Part shown: in pieces, positions 51,064 to 59,366 of the stretch
Numbering within the stretch: position 1 is the stretch's first letter
How the letters are laid out: the number at the start of each line of letters is the position of its first letter
Origin: CAXWPM01 sp965206125
GTDB taxonomy: Bacteria > Acidobacteriota > Terriglobia > 20CM-2-55-15
Direction of reading: 5' to 3'
Length of the DNA: 64,000 bases
Assembly: GCA_965206125.1 (NCBI GenBank)
Contig: CBDBIN010000046.1
Coordinates: forward strand, 992,001 to 1,056,000
Translations under genes and position numbers: made by a program
The notes under the pieces: generated by a model
What the model was told of the DNA's origin: nothing
What the model saw: only the letters and a program-made list of their open reading frames with translations
Database searches by the model: none

Positions 51064-51560
51064 GATGTTTTTCCTCCTGGAAGTTAAAGGGTTTGGAGCG
51101 TTGCCGCTCACCCTGAACAGGCGGCAACGTCCGGGCCCGGACGCAGGAGGAATAGCAAAGCCAACTCCGGGAACAGGGTGGAAGTCCGCCCCCAGCAAAA
51201 AAGAGTGCCCGACGCTCGGGGGCGAGCGCAGCGGTCTGGCGCGACTGTTGCCGGTGGACTCGGCCCGGGGGGCCCGGTGTTGGCCAGCGGTATTCGCGAA
51301 CACGGATCTGACACGGTAATCGGTTACATCTGCGATTGGAATCATCGTCGCCGATACTGCTGCTCGGCGCGGCATTTGAGCGCAAGGGAAGACGATGTAG
51401 GCTGGGCCGGGACAACCAACCTCGCGGGAGTGGTCGGCGGTTATGCGCTACCGGACTCCAGTGGGGCGGTGCTGGAGAAAGAGGTGAACGGACGGCGGAT
51501 CGACTTGGGATTGCGCGGCCGAGGCAGAAGCGAGAGAATCCGCCACTCAGTGCAGAAGGC
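51064..51560. other. Non-coding leader region with hairpin upstream of the 81-aa gene
   Basis: GTTGCCGC (51100-51107) and GCGGCAAC (51121-51128) form a perfect 8-bp stem-loop about 37 bp upstream of the small gene's start, in its probable leader. The rest of the stretch is GC-rich with only unconvincing frames on both strands. Confidence 0.4.
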
Positions 51561-51638
51561 ACTCTGTCGTGGGTATCCCCCGCCCCACGATTTCTTTGGA
51601 CAGTGATTTGAGAAACTACAACGCAGGAGGATCACGAT

Positions 51639-52028
51639 ATGTCCAGAGAAACGAAGGAGGAATCCGGAATCGCGAAGGGAGCCCGTAGGGCGACCGAAGC
51701 GGGGCCGGATTTTCGAAGCCGCGGGAAGGGCCGGTGGTCGGCTCGGCGTAAGGTCACGGTAGTGCTGGAGTTGTTGCGTGGAGAAGATTTTGAAGCGATG
51801 AGCCGGCAGTATGGCGTGACGGCGGCGGCGCTGACCCGTTGGCGGGAGGCGTTCCTGCAGGGAGGCGAGGACGGCCTGAAGAGCCGGATCGTGGATGTGG
51901 TTGACCAAGAGAGGAAGACGCTGAAGTCAGCGGTGACCAGTCTGGTGATGGACAACGAACTGTTGCGGGAACGGATCCGGCATCTGGAGGACGCGAAGCC
52001 TTTTCTACGGTGGAGGTCGAAGCGATGA
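51639..52028 (+). CDS. Transposase orfA (helix-turn-helix) of the IS3-type element
   Basis: 129 aa. HTH region RRKVTVVLELLRGEDFEAMSRQYGVTAAALTRWREAF, here recognisable by LLRGEDFEAMSRQYGVTAAA, followed by a coiled-coil tail VTSLVMDNELLRERIRHLED that resembles the leucine-zipper of orfA proteins. AGGAGG lies upstream. Its stop overlaps orfB's ATG. Confidence 0.85.
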   Translation: MSRETKEESGIAKGARRATEAGPDFRSRGKGRWSARRKVTVVLELLRGEDFEAMSRQYGVTAAALTRWREAFLQGGEDGLKSRIVDVVDQERKTLKSAVTSLVMDNELLRERIRHLEDAKPFLRWRSKR

Positions 52029-52915
52029 GCCGGACCCTGTCGCCCTCCACACACCAACTGTATGGTCTGGCCCGTGTCGCAGCGGCCTGGGGGTTGCCCC
52101 GGTCGACGTACTATGCTCGACGGGATCGACGGAACCATCCGGCCGAGCCGCGTAAACGGGGGCCCAAGACCCCGTTTACCGACGCGGCGTTGACCGGACG
52201 GATTCGGCAAGAAATTGCGGCCTCGCCGTTTACTGGGGAAGGACACCGGAAATTCTGGGCGCGGCTCCGGGTCGCCGGCGCCCGCACCTCCAAGGCTCGG
52301 GTCTTGCGCCTGATGCGGGAAGCTCAACTTCTGGCGCCCCAACGCCAGGCCGCACCCGTTGCGCGCAAGGCGCATACCGGAACCATCACCACCGATCGCC
52401 CGAACCAGATGTGGGGCATCGATGCCACCGCCACGGTGACCCTCGACGATGGTGCGGTCACTGTATTCGCCGCCATCGATCACTGCACGGCCGATTGTGT
52501 CGGCATTCACGCCGCCAAACGGGCGACGCGTTTTGAAGCCCTCGATCCCATCCGGCAAGGCCTCAAAGAGTACTTCGCCGGCTTTCACGCCGACGCGGCC
52601 GCCGGGCTTCGACTCCGTCATGATCATGGGTCCCAATTCATGAGCGACGATTTTCAAAACGAGATCCGATTCCTTGGCATCGTCTCCTCACCGGCGTTTG
52701 TCCGGGAACCGGAAGGCAATGGCTGTATCGAACGCTTCTTCAAGACCCTGAAAGAGCAGGTGCTCTGGGTGCGTCACTTTCGCTCTATTCCGGAACTGCT
52801 TCGAGCTCTTCAGGACTTTCGCGCTCTCTATAATCAGCACTGGTTGATCGAGCGCCTCGGCTTTCAATCTCCGGCTCAGGCTCGACAACGTCTTGCAATT
52901 GAGTCAGCGGCTTGA
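52025..52915 (+). CDS. Transposase orfB (integrase catalytic core) of the IS3-type element
   Basis: 296 aa from the ATG at 52025 (ATGA overlap with orfA). Core rve domain: TDRPNQMWGIDATATVTLDDG (first Asp), LRLRHDHGSQFMSDDFQNEI (second Asp), FVREPEGNGCIERFFKTLKEQ (Glu). The N-terminal part has the HTH_21-like TGEGHRKFWARLRVAG. Complete. Confidence 0.9.
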   Translation: MSRTLSPSTHQLYGLARVAAAWGLPRSTYYARRDRRNHPAEPRKRGPKTPFTDAALTGRIRQEIAASPFTGEGHRKFWARLRVAGARTSKARVLRLMREAQLLAPQRQAAPVARKAHTGTITTDRPNQMWGIDATATVTLDDGAVTVFAAIDHCTADCVGIHAAKRATRFEALDPIRQGLKEYFAGFHADAAAGLRLRHDHGSQFMSDDFQNEIRFLGIVSSPAFVREPEGNGCIERFFKTLKEQVLWVRHFRSIPELLRALQDFRALYNQHWLIERLGFQSPAQARQRLAIESAA

Positions 52916-52973
52916 TTATGGTGGGTTCACTCTGTCCAGGAAATCAGGGGCGGTACAACTCTGTCGTGGGTAT

Positions 52974-53198
52974 TACTGGTTTCTCCTATTTATTTTGAGT
53001 TCATTCTTGATGAGATTTGCTTTCGTATTTTCCACAGATCCGCCGTGCCTAATACATGTCTGAATTAATACTTGGTCTTATTATGTGTAATAGAAATGAC
53101 GCCGTTTGTTAACGGAAAACTCTATAAAACACAAGTAGCTTGTGGAAAACCATTCTCTCTCCTCGGTACGATTACCGGGGGGTCTGTATGTGTGCGGA
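52974..53198. other. AT-rich, origin-like stretch next to repA
   Basis: Markedly AT-richer than all neighbours. Contains TTTTCCACA (53028-53036) and its exact inverse TGTGGAAAA (53141-53149), each one base off the DnaA-box consensus TTATCCACA, plus GTTAAC dyads and TCTATAAAAC. It lies directly after the 3' end of the plasmid-type repA gene, where several plasmids place oriV. No coding frame with motif is present. Confidence 0.4.
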
Positions 53199-54099
53199 TT
53201 AGCGGGCCAACCGCAGGAACTGATGCGGCGGGACCGATGGCGTGGTCGATGGAAGCAAAACTAGGGATCCATGTGGCGTAGAGTAGTCCAGCCTTGGCCA
53301 CGCAACTTTAATTTTTTTTAGTTCCCGGATTGCCTTCTCGCGGAAACACCGAACAGTGTAACCGTCATCCACTCTGGTGAGATCTTTCCCGAACTGGCGA
53401 TAGACCTGCTTCCAAGAGAGCGTCAACGGATCCTTCAACGCGAATGTCCGGTAGTTGATCCACAGATACAGGTCGAGCCCGATAGAGGATCGCTTGAGTG
53501 CCTTTAGGATGTGCATATCCAGCGGGATAGGATGTCGGATGACTTCGTTGAAAAATTCCTCACCCAACCGGATTGAGCTTTTCCATATCTCCGGATCGTC
53601 GGAGCTCCGTTCGGTCGGCGATGAGCGAACTCACACTCGAAGATCCATGTTTGTCCGTGTAGATGAGCGATATTTGACAGCGGAAAAGGCCATTCATTTG
53701 GTTGCGGACTCGAGCAAAAGATGCCCCGACCGGGTCGATCCCCACTATCCGCATAAAGTCTGAAAGTGTCTTTCCAAGAAGTAAATCCCGGCTTTGTGTC
53801 TGTACCGCTTCGGTGCAAGCCCAGGCTAGCAATAGGCGCGGTATGTGACCGAACGGGAGCTTGTTGTTCCCACCGGCAATCATGATTAGCTGGTACGGCC
53901 CGTTGACGCGACTATACTGAAGTCTGTCGCCGGGGTTGGTGCGTGGCAAGCTGCAGAGGGCCATAAGCCGCCCCATGTAACCAATGTCCGACTCCGACTC
54001 CCAAGCTCCGACAAGCCGATCTACCTGATCGAAGCGGGTGTAGTGGTGACGGGCTTGTGGTGGCACCAGCGAGAGGGCAGATTTTGATTTATCGTTCAT
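53199..54099 (-). pseudogene. repA: Plasmid replication initiator RepA, frameshifted
   Basis: Two frames together give about 300 aa. 54099-53560: YMGRLMALCSLPRTNPGDRL, NGPYQLIMIAGGNNKLPFG, WACTEAVQTQSRDLLLGKTL, RNQMNGLFRCQISLIY. Then one frameshift near 53600 (GAGCTCCGACGATCC), after which the other frame reads DDPEIWKSSIRLGEEFFNEV, LKALKRSSIGLDLYLWINYR and ends with VLLPSTTPSVPP. This order and these motifs match the plasmid RepA family (PF04796) of broad-host-range plasmids. One base change separates it from an intact gene, so a sequencing error is also possible. Confidence 0.8.
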
Positions 54100-54102
54100 G
54101 CC

Positions 54103-54740
54103 CTAGCAAGGCTCCATATCTTTATCATGTTTTACCGGCCAGACCGGGTCCGTCTGCCACGAATCCTTGTCGGCGTCGTAGTTCCGGACCAATAGAGCCT
54201 CTTCGGTAAAGCGCCGCCCGTCGCGTCGCGTCATGTGAATCACCATGGAGATCCCGTCCACGACGCCCCGGCAAGTGACTTCCCAGGGCAAGTCCGTCTC
54301 ACCCTGCATGGCGCAGGCCGCGATCCGGGACAGCGCCGACAGGGCGTTGTTCGCGTGTACGGTGGTCAGTGAGCCGCCGTGCCCGGTATTGAGCGCCTGC
54401 AGGAGATCCACAGCCTCACCGCCCCGGACTTCGCCGACAACAATGTGGTCGGGCCGATGCCGGAGCGCGTGCTTGACGAGGGCATTGAGCAGAGTGGTTT
54501 TTCCCGACCCGGTCCCGCCGCTGACCAGGATGTTCGAACGGGACCGGAGCAGAGAGCGGGCCGTCTCGGAGACCGGCTGCGGCAGGGCGCCCTGGGCGAC
54601 GAGCTGCTCGACCGTGAGTGCCCGGTTTCCGAAGCGCCGGATGGTGATGGCGACGTGGGGTGCAGCCGGGGGGACACAGATAGCCACGCGGGAGCCGTCG
54701 TCCAGGCGCGCATCGAGAATTGGGGAGCTGGCCGGATCAA
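54103..54740 (-). pseudogene. TrbB/VirB11-like conjugation ATPase, N-terminally truncated and internally deleted
   Basis: Open from about 54750. The N-terminal ~90 residues of TrbB are missing; the frame picks up at ILDARLDDGSRVAICVPPAA and HVAITIRRFG. Walker A is intact (SGGTGSGKTTLLNAL) but is followed at once by VKHALRHRPDHIVVGEVRGG. The ~45-residue Asp-box segment between these two in the family is gone. The rest (LNTGHGGSLTTVHANN, C-terminal VRNYDADKDSW) is present. It ends 3 bp before repA's start. Not expected to be active. Confidence 0.75.
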
Positions 54741-55031
54741 GGCCGAGGGGCTACGCGATCTGAATGGCCGCTCGATCCAGCGCCGCCTCATCGAGAGCAG
54801 GGGCTGGCTGCTCGCCCACGGAAACCAAAGGGCGATGACGACACGAACCACGTCCCACGGGCGGAAGTCGCCGGTAAAAGCGACCCGCAATCCGGTCCAG
54901 ACGACCAGAATGGCCGCGAGCCCCCGCCACAGGCCGAAACCGGCCGTATGGATTTGCGGCGCGGCGGCGAGAGCGACCTGATCGGCCGGGATGGTGGGAA
55001 CGAACTGAAGCATCAGCTCCAGGGTCATCAT
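54741..55031 (-). pseudogene. N-terminal fragment of a TrbL/VirB6-like transfer membrane protein
   Basis: ATG at 55031 reads MMTLELMLQFVPTIPADQ, then GLWRGLAAILVVWTGLRVAF and FRPWDVVRVVIALWFPWA. A hydrophobic segment followed by (I/V)xWTGLRxAF-x-G-x-FRPW is the pattern I recall for TrbL-like proteins near their first helices. Sequence then passes, without the remaining helices, into the TrbB-like frame. Its start overlaps the stop of the trbJ-like frame (TGATG). Confidence 0.55.
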
Positions 55032-55033
55032 CA

Positions 55034-55117
55034 ATTCCGGTTAAAGACGGACGGGAGTTGATAGCCGCCATACATGGATTCAATCCGTTCGTTGGCCCGT
55101 GCGGAGTCAAGCCCATT
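55034..55117 (-). pseudogene. 3' part of a TrbJ-like gene, separated by IS256
   Basis: Frame NGLDSARANERIESMYGGYQ, then LPSVFNRN-stop, matching the 'ANERIxxMYGGY-x-P' C-terminal pattern I recall for TrbJ. It joins in frame to the 5' part beyond the IS256 element if one copy of AAT is kept. Confidence 0.5.
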
Positions 55118-56530
55118 CTTAGTTGAAACTCTCCACGGCTCACGATTGGTCACGCAACCTTCTTCTTCGATCTCGTCGACGTCTTCGCCTCAATCTTCAG
55201 CTCCCGCCTGAGGGCTTCGCGGAGCTTTGGAAGATGACGGTAGCCGATCACCTTCCTCAAGCGTGGTTCGATGTCGATGAGCGCCGTCGCCAACCAGCGC
55301 TGCCGCTGGCTCGAGTTCTTCCAATGATCGACCTTCGCGCACCTTTCCTCGACGAGGGCATTGACCGATTCCAAGCAATTCGTCGTCTTGAACGAACGGC
55401 CCAGAACCCCGTACACGCCGAGTCGATGCAACGTGAGGGTCTCCTCCAGGCCTTCCTCAAGGCTCGCAGCGGCCGATTGGTTTCGCTCCTCGAGCTCTCC
55501 ATGGAGCTGTTCGAGGGCCGCCCGGGCTTCGTTGTACTCCGGGCGCTGGTACGCACGCTGAAGCCGCTTGCGCCACGCGGCTTGCTCGGTCTTCGACAGG
55601 TAGCTCACCACGTTCTCGCGTTTGTGCCATTGGCAGCGTTGGACCAGGGCTCGATTACCGAATGCCCGCTTGACTGCCGCGCGCAGACCTTTGCCGCCGT
55701 CGACGATCACCAGCACGCCTTCAGAGATGTCCAGGCCTCGCTCCATCAATGAACGGAGAAACGGAGTCAGTACCTGCTCGTTCTCCGTACTCGTCTCCAC
55801 GAAGCCTAAGAAGCGTTTGTCGCCCGTAATTGTGATGCCCAGGGCCACAACCATCGTGGCGTCGGCAAACATTTTCCCGTCCAGGAAGATCGCCACCACG
55901 TCCTCGGCCGACAGATCCCGCTCCTGCATCTGCCGAAGTTTCGCGGCACTCGCCTGGACGAATCCTCGAGACACCGTCGAGCTCGACAATCCGATGGCTC
56001 CTAGAATCGCTTCCGCGGCCGACTCGTAGTTCCGGCAGGAGATCCCATAAAGCACACGTCTGAGAAGCAGTTCGTTCACCGCGCCATCCGGACTGAGTTC
56101 CTCGTAGCTCCGAAGCGGAATCTCCCCGCCCGCCACGCTGCGAACTCGAGGCACCCGAACCGGCACCCGCTGGCCCCCGAGCCCCACGGTCCCCGGATTG
56201 CTCCCGTGTCGCCGGCCCCTCAACGTCGCCTCCTTTCGCGCGTATCGCTCACCCGCCAACGCCTTCACTTCCTCGTCGAGCAACTCCTCTACGTGCATCA
56301 ACCCCAGTGGGATCAACGCCCGGATCATCTCCACCTTCGAGTCCAATTCCAGTCCCGAGTACTCCTCCCGGCTCATGACCTCGACCTCACCCAGTACTCG
56401 CCTCTTCTTGCGTTTTTTCACCGAACGTAACAGACTCCTCATCTCGGCTCCTTTCTCTTACAGGCTTGATGTTGTTTCTTCCAATACCATCAAACCATAG
56501 GGTTTGGAGCCGTTTCAATTTCCAACTAAG
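55118..56530 (-). mobile_element. IS256-family insertion sequence within a trbJ-like gene
   Basis: Both ends begin with CTTAGTTG (inverted), followed by the related GAAAC-CTCCA region. ATT occurs on both flanks (55115-55117 and 56531-56533), a possible 3-bp duplication; IS256 normally makes 8-9 bp, so the exact borders are provisional. Excision of the element with one flank copy restores an uninterrupted frame. Confidence 0.7.
55150..56442 (-). CDS. IS256-family (mutator-type) transposase
   Basis: 430 aa. Features: DGAVNELLLRRVLYGISCRN, IFLDGKMFADATMVVALGIT (first Asp), GVLVIVDGGKGLRAAVKRAF (second Asp), VQRCQWHKRENVVSYL (the C-x2-H of mutator transposases) and SVNALVEERCAKVDHWKNS (catalytic Glu). 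The basic N terminus RSLLRSVKKRKKRRV is typical. Complete and probably functional. Confidence 0.92.
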   Translation of the reverse strand: MRSLLRSVKKRKKRRVLGEVEVMSREEYSGLELDSKVEMIRALIPLGLMHVEELLDEEVKALAGERYARKEATLRGRRHGSNPGTVGLGGQRVPVRVPRVRSVAGGEIPLRSYEELSPDGAVNELLLRRVLYGISCRNYESAAEAILGAIGLSSSTVSRGFVQASAAKLRQMQERDLSAEDVVAIFLDGKMFADATMVVALGITITGDKRFLGFVETSTENEQVLTPFLRSLMERGLDISEGVLVIVDGGKGLRAAVKRAFGNRALVQRCQWHKRENVVSYLSKTEQAAWRKRLQRAYQRPEYNEARAALEQLHGELEERNQSAAASLEEGLEETLTLHRLGVYGVLGRSFKTTNCLESVNALVEERCAKVDHWKNSSQRQRWLATALIDIEPRLRKVIGYRHLPKLREALRRELKIEAKTSTRSKKKVA

Positions 56531-56930
56531 ATTGGCACACTTTCCCGTGCGGCCACGTCCACCCTCTCCAGAGCCCACTGCGCTTCGAGAGCGGCACGGT
56601 CGGCCAGGCGCCGGGCCTCGATCTCCCTGCGGAGTTCCTCTTGACGAAAGGAGCCGCCGCGTTTTCGGTTGCGGCGAGGGCCCGGCTTCGTCCAATTCCG
56701 ATCAGGGTTCGGATTTGCGCGAGTGATCCGAGGACATCGCCCTCGGTGAGCGCCGCCGCGGAGCGATTCGGCGCACCGGAACCCGGATCCGCATCGACCC
56801 GCTCGCCGATGCGGCCGATGGCCCCGGTTGTGGCTGCGTGGATCTGCATGAGATCGGCCCCGGCGTCTGCCCTGGCTTCGGTATATTCCAGGCGCCGGTC
56901 GCCTTACACAATGACCGCCCTCGGACGGCC
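56531..56930 (-). pseudogene. 5' part of a TrbJ-like gene, frameshifted
   Basis: One minus-strand frame reads EYTEARADAGADLMQIHAAT, TGAIGRIGERVDADPG, GDVLGSLAQIRTLIGIGRSR, ALAATENAAA; after a one-base loss near 56655 the next frame reads FRQEELRREIEARRLADRAA, LEAQWALERVDVAARESVP up to the IS256 border. Helical, Gln/Ala/Arg-rich content fits the coiled-coil second half of TrbJ/VirB5-like proteins, but the assignment rests mostly on position and the C-terminal part. Confidence 0.45.
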
Positions 56931-57140
56931 TGTGTTCGAACGCATCGCCTGACGCTACCGCTTGGGAAAGGGCAAATTCCATCTCCGCCCCGATCCATGC
57001 AACAACGCTTCGAACTCGCGCAGGCCAGGTGTGGCACAATCTGCGTGGCTTCACACCTTGATTTACGGCAAGGTGCATCGGTGCGGAAAGTCTATTACGA
57101 TAGATTCCATCGATTGAAGCGAGCGAAGAGAGGGGCTGTT

Positions 57141-58490
57141 TTGGCAGACCGCGGACACTGGGGATCACGATTCGGATTTGTCCTGGCTGCAGCTGGTTCA
57201 GCGGTGGGGCTGGGAAACATCTGGAAGTTCCCCTACATTACCGGCGTCAACGGGGGCGGCGCATTTGTTCTGGTCTATCTGGCCTGTATCGTGCTCGTGG
57301 GATTGCCCGTGATGATCGCTGAAATACTGATGGGGCGGGCTACCCAGAAGTCCCCTGTCGGCGCCCTGAAAGAACTCGGTGGGGGGCTCTGGGTTGCATT
57401 CGGATGGCTGGGCGTTGCGGCTGCTTTTGTCATCCTTTCCTACTACAGCATTGTCGCCGGCTGGGCGCTTCACTACACCTATCTGTCACTGACGGGACAG
57501 ATAGCCGGCCTTGGTCCGGAAACAGCCGGGCCGGTATTCGGCGATCTGTTCATGTCGAACGGACTGAACCTTTTCTGGCACGTGGTCTTCATGGCAATCA
57601 CGGTGGGCGTGGTTTGGGGGGGTATTCGTAAAGGCATCGAGCGGTGGGCGCGGATATTGATGCCGACCCTGTTCGCATTTATGGTCATTCTGCTCGTGAA
57701 CTCCTTCACGATGGAAGGATTCAGCGAGGCCGCAGACTTTGTATTCGGCTTCCACACCGAAAACCTTACGGCGGCCAGCGTACTGGAAGCTCTGGGACAC
57801 GCGTTCTTCACGCTGAGCATCGGAATGGGTGCGATGCTGACCTACGGGAGTTACCTCAAGAACGATGACGACATCGTGTCGGCAGCGATCACCGTTTCTG
57901 TTCTGGATGCAGTGATCGCTTTGTTGGCCTGCATGGTTCTGTTTCCCATCATTTTTACTTTCGGTCTGGAGCCCGGCCAGGGCCCCGGTCTCGTATTCGT
58001 GAGCATGCCGATCGCTCTGAGTCAAATGGGTGCGGGCACATTCTTCTCTGTGGTGTTTTTCGCACTGCTGTTTTTTGCGGCACTGACGAGTGCTATCTCA
58101 CTACTGGAAGTGGCGGTGTCGTATCTGATCGACGAAAAAGGATGGGTGAGGCCCCGGGCTGTGTTGCTGTGCGGAGGGATCATCGCAGGGGTGGGCATTC
58201 CGTCGGCGCTCAGCGGGGGCACTGCTCTTTTCGGTGAATCGTTTGCCGACGTATTCGGACGAAACTGGTTTGATACGTTCGACTATCTGGCGACGAACTG
58301 GATCTTGCCTTTGGGTGGATTGGGCATGGCCGTCTTTACAGCCTGGCGTCTTGACGATGCGATCCGCCGCCGGGAATTCCTCGCAGGCAGCAAACTGGCC
58401 TTTTTTTACAAAACCTGGCTGTTGCTGCTAAAGTTCGTCGTTCCTATCGGAATTGTCCTGGTGTTCCTGCACGCGATCGGAGTTATTTGA
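57141..58490 (+). CDS. Sodium:neurotransmitter symporter family (SNF/NSS) transporter
   Basis: 449 aa from a TTG at 57141 with GAGAGGGG upstream; this gives the family opening ADRGHWGSRFGFVLAAAGSA, VGLGNIWKFPY. The upstream open frame is non-homologous. About eleven TMs; signature GLGNIWKFPYITGVNGGGAF (TM1) and, later, FFTLSIGMGAMLTYGSYL (TM6-7) carry the Na+ and substrate residues. Bacterial members import amino acids such as tryptophan, tyrosine, leucine or alanine with sodium. Substrate not predictable here. A metallo-hydrolase gene follows 46 bp downstream. Confidence 0.9.
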   Translation: MADRGHWGSRFGFVLAAAGSAVGLGNIWKFPYITGVNGGGAFVLVYLACIVLVGLPVMIAEILMGRATQKSPVGALKELGGGLWVAFGWLGVAAAFVILSYYSIVAGWALHYTYLSLTGQIAGLGPETAGPVFGDLFMSNGLNLFWHVVFMAITVGVVWGGIRKGIERWARILMPTLFAFMVILLVNSFTMEGFSEAADFVFGFHTENLTAASVLEALGHAFFTLSIGMGAMLTYGSYLKNDDDIVSAAITVSVLDAVIALLACMVLFPIIFTFGLEPGQGPGLVFVSMPIALSQMGAGTFFSVVFFALLFFAALTSAISLLEVAVSYLIDEKGWVRPRAVLLCGGIIAGVGIPSALSGGTALFGESFADVFGRNWFDTFDYLATNWILPLGGLGMAVFTAWRLDDAIRRREFLAGSKLAFFYKTWLLLLKFVVPIGIVLVFLHAIGVI

Positions 58491-58536
58491 GAGGCTTTCG
58501 CGCGATGATTACAGTGAAATGCCTGGAGTTCTTGGA

Positions 58537-59325
58537 ATGTCTATAAGAGTTTCGGTTCTGGGCAGTGGAAGCCGGGGTAACGCGACGTTCATCCGGACCG
58601 ACAAGGTGCGCATGTTGATCGACTGCGGACTCGGTCCCCGGACGCTGGCGAACCGCCTCAGGACCATCGGTGAGGACCCGGATCAAATCGATGTGGTGCT
58701 GATAACCCACGAGCACACCGACCACGTGGGGGGTCTTAAGTCGATGATGAAGAAATATTCGCTCGACGTGTTCATGTCCGGCGGCACGATGGACGGCAGC
58801 CGCGCGGACAGTTTCGACATGAACAGGTCGGGCATTGTCCCAATTGTTCCCGGACAGAGCTTTACTGTTGGGGATGTGGACATCGATACAGTCCGTGTTC
58901 CCCATGATACCGCAGAGCCCACAGCTTTTTCAGTGCGCTACAAGGGAATCAAGGTGACTCAACTGACCGATCTGGGCTGGATTCCCGATCATGTAGCGGA
59001 TTGGATGAAGGAGAGTCACGTTCTGATCCTGGAGTCGAACCACGATCTCGACATGCTCCGGGTGGGACCCTACCCCTGGAGTCTGAAGGAAAGACTGGTG
59101 GGCCGAAACGGCCATCTTTCCAACGCGACCGTCGGCCGCTATCTCAGGGGTCCTTTCGACGGCCGGGCCCAGCATATCGTGCTGGCCCATCTCAGTTCCA
59201 CGAACAACCACCCGGAAATCGCCCGGCAGGAGGCGTGTCAGGCGATGTCTACGAGAGGTCTGGCCGAGCCTTCGGTCTCGCTGGCTTCACAGGACACTCC
59301 CAATACACCCATCGAATTAGGTTAG
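58537..59325 (+). CDS. MBL-fold metallo-hydrolase, YycJ/WalJ-like
   Basis: 262 aa from the ATG at 58537 (GGAG 10 bases upstream; ATG at 58519 is an alternative). Opens SIRVSVLGSGSRGNATFIRT, typical of this subfamily. Zinc ligands: ITHEHTDHVGGLK (HxHxDH), VPHDTAEP, NHDLDML (Asp) and VLAHLSSTNNHPE (His). WalJ-like proteins are linked to double-strand DNA processing or cell-wall signalling in Firmicutes; no such role is shown here. Cytoplasmic. Confidence 0.88.
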   Translation: MSIRVSVLGSGSRGNATFIRTDKVRMLIDCGLGPRTLANRLRTIGEDPDQIDVVLITHEHTDHVGGLKSMMKKYSLDVFMSGGTMDGSRADSFDMNRSGIVPIVPGQSFTVGDVDIDTVRVPHDTAEPTAFSVRYKGIKVTQLTDLGWIPDHVADWMKESHVLILESNHDLDMLRVGPYPWSLKERLVGRNGHLSNATVGRYLRGPFDGRAQHIVLAHLSSTNNHPEIARQEACQAMSTRGLAEPSVSLASQDTPNTPIELG

Positions 59326-59334
59326 GAAAGTGTA

Positions 59335-59366
59335 GAGTTGAGGTGGCGTATCTTTGTCCTCAACTC
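59335..59366 (+). terminator. Hairpin after the metallo-hydrolase gene
   Basis: GAGTTGAGG (59335-59343) and CCTCAACTC (59358-59366) form a perfect 9-bp stem with a 14-base loop, 10 bp after the stop codon. No T-run follows, so intrinsic termination would be weak. Confidence 0.4.

Larger units (their letters stand above)
51577..52957 (+). mobile_element. IS3-type two-ORF insertion sequence with 16-bp flanking direct repeats
   Basis: The element is flanked by perfect 16-bp direct repeats ACTCTGTCGTGGGTAT (51561-51576 and 52958-52973). Ends are imperfect inverted repeats: left CCGCCCCACGATTTCTTTGG, right (other strand) CCGCCCCTGATTTCCTGGAC. It carries orfA and orfB joined by an ATGA overlap. 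A 16-bp duplication is far longer than the usual 3-5 bp for IS3. Confidence 0.8.

Noticed and set aside
54366..55034. 222-codon minus-strand frame as one intact membrane protein
   Set aside because: After about 80 codons it becomes the wrong frame of the TrbB-like ATPase; only the N-terminal TrbL-like part is meaningful.
56838..57140. N-terminal extension of the sodium symporter
   Set aside because: Family proteins start at the position of the TTG at 57141, which has its own ribosome site; upstream sequence is the trbJ-like remnant on the other strand.
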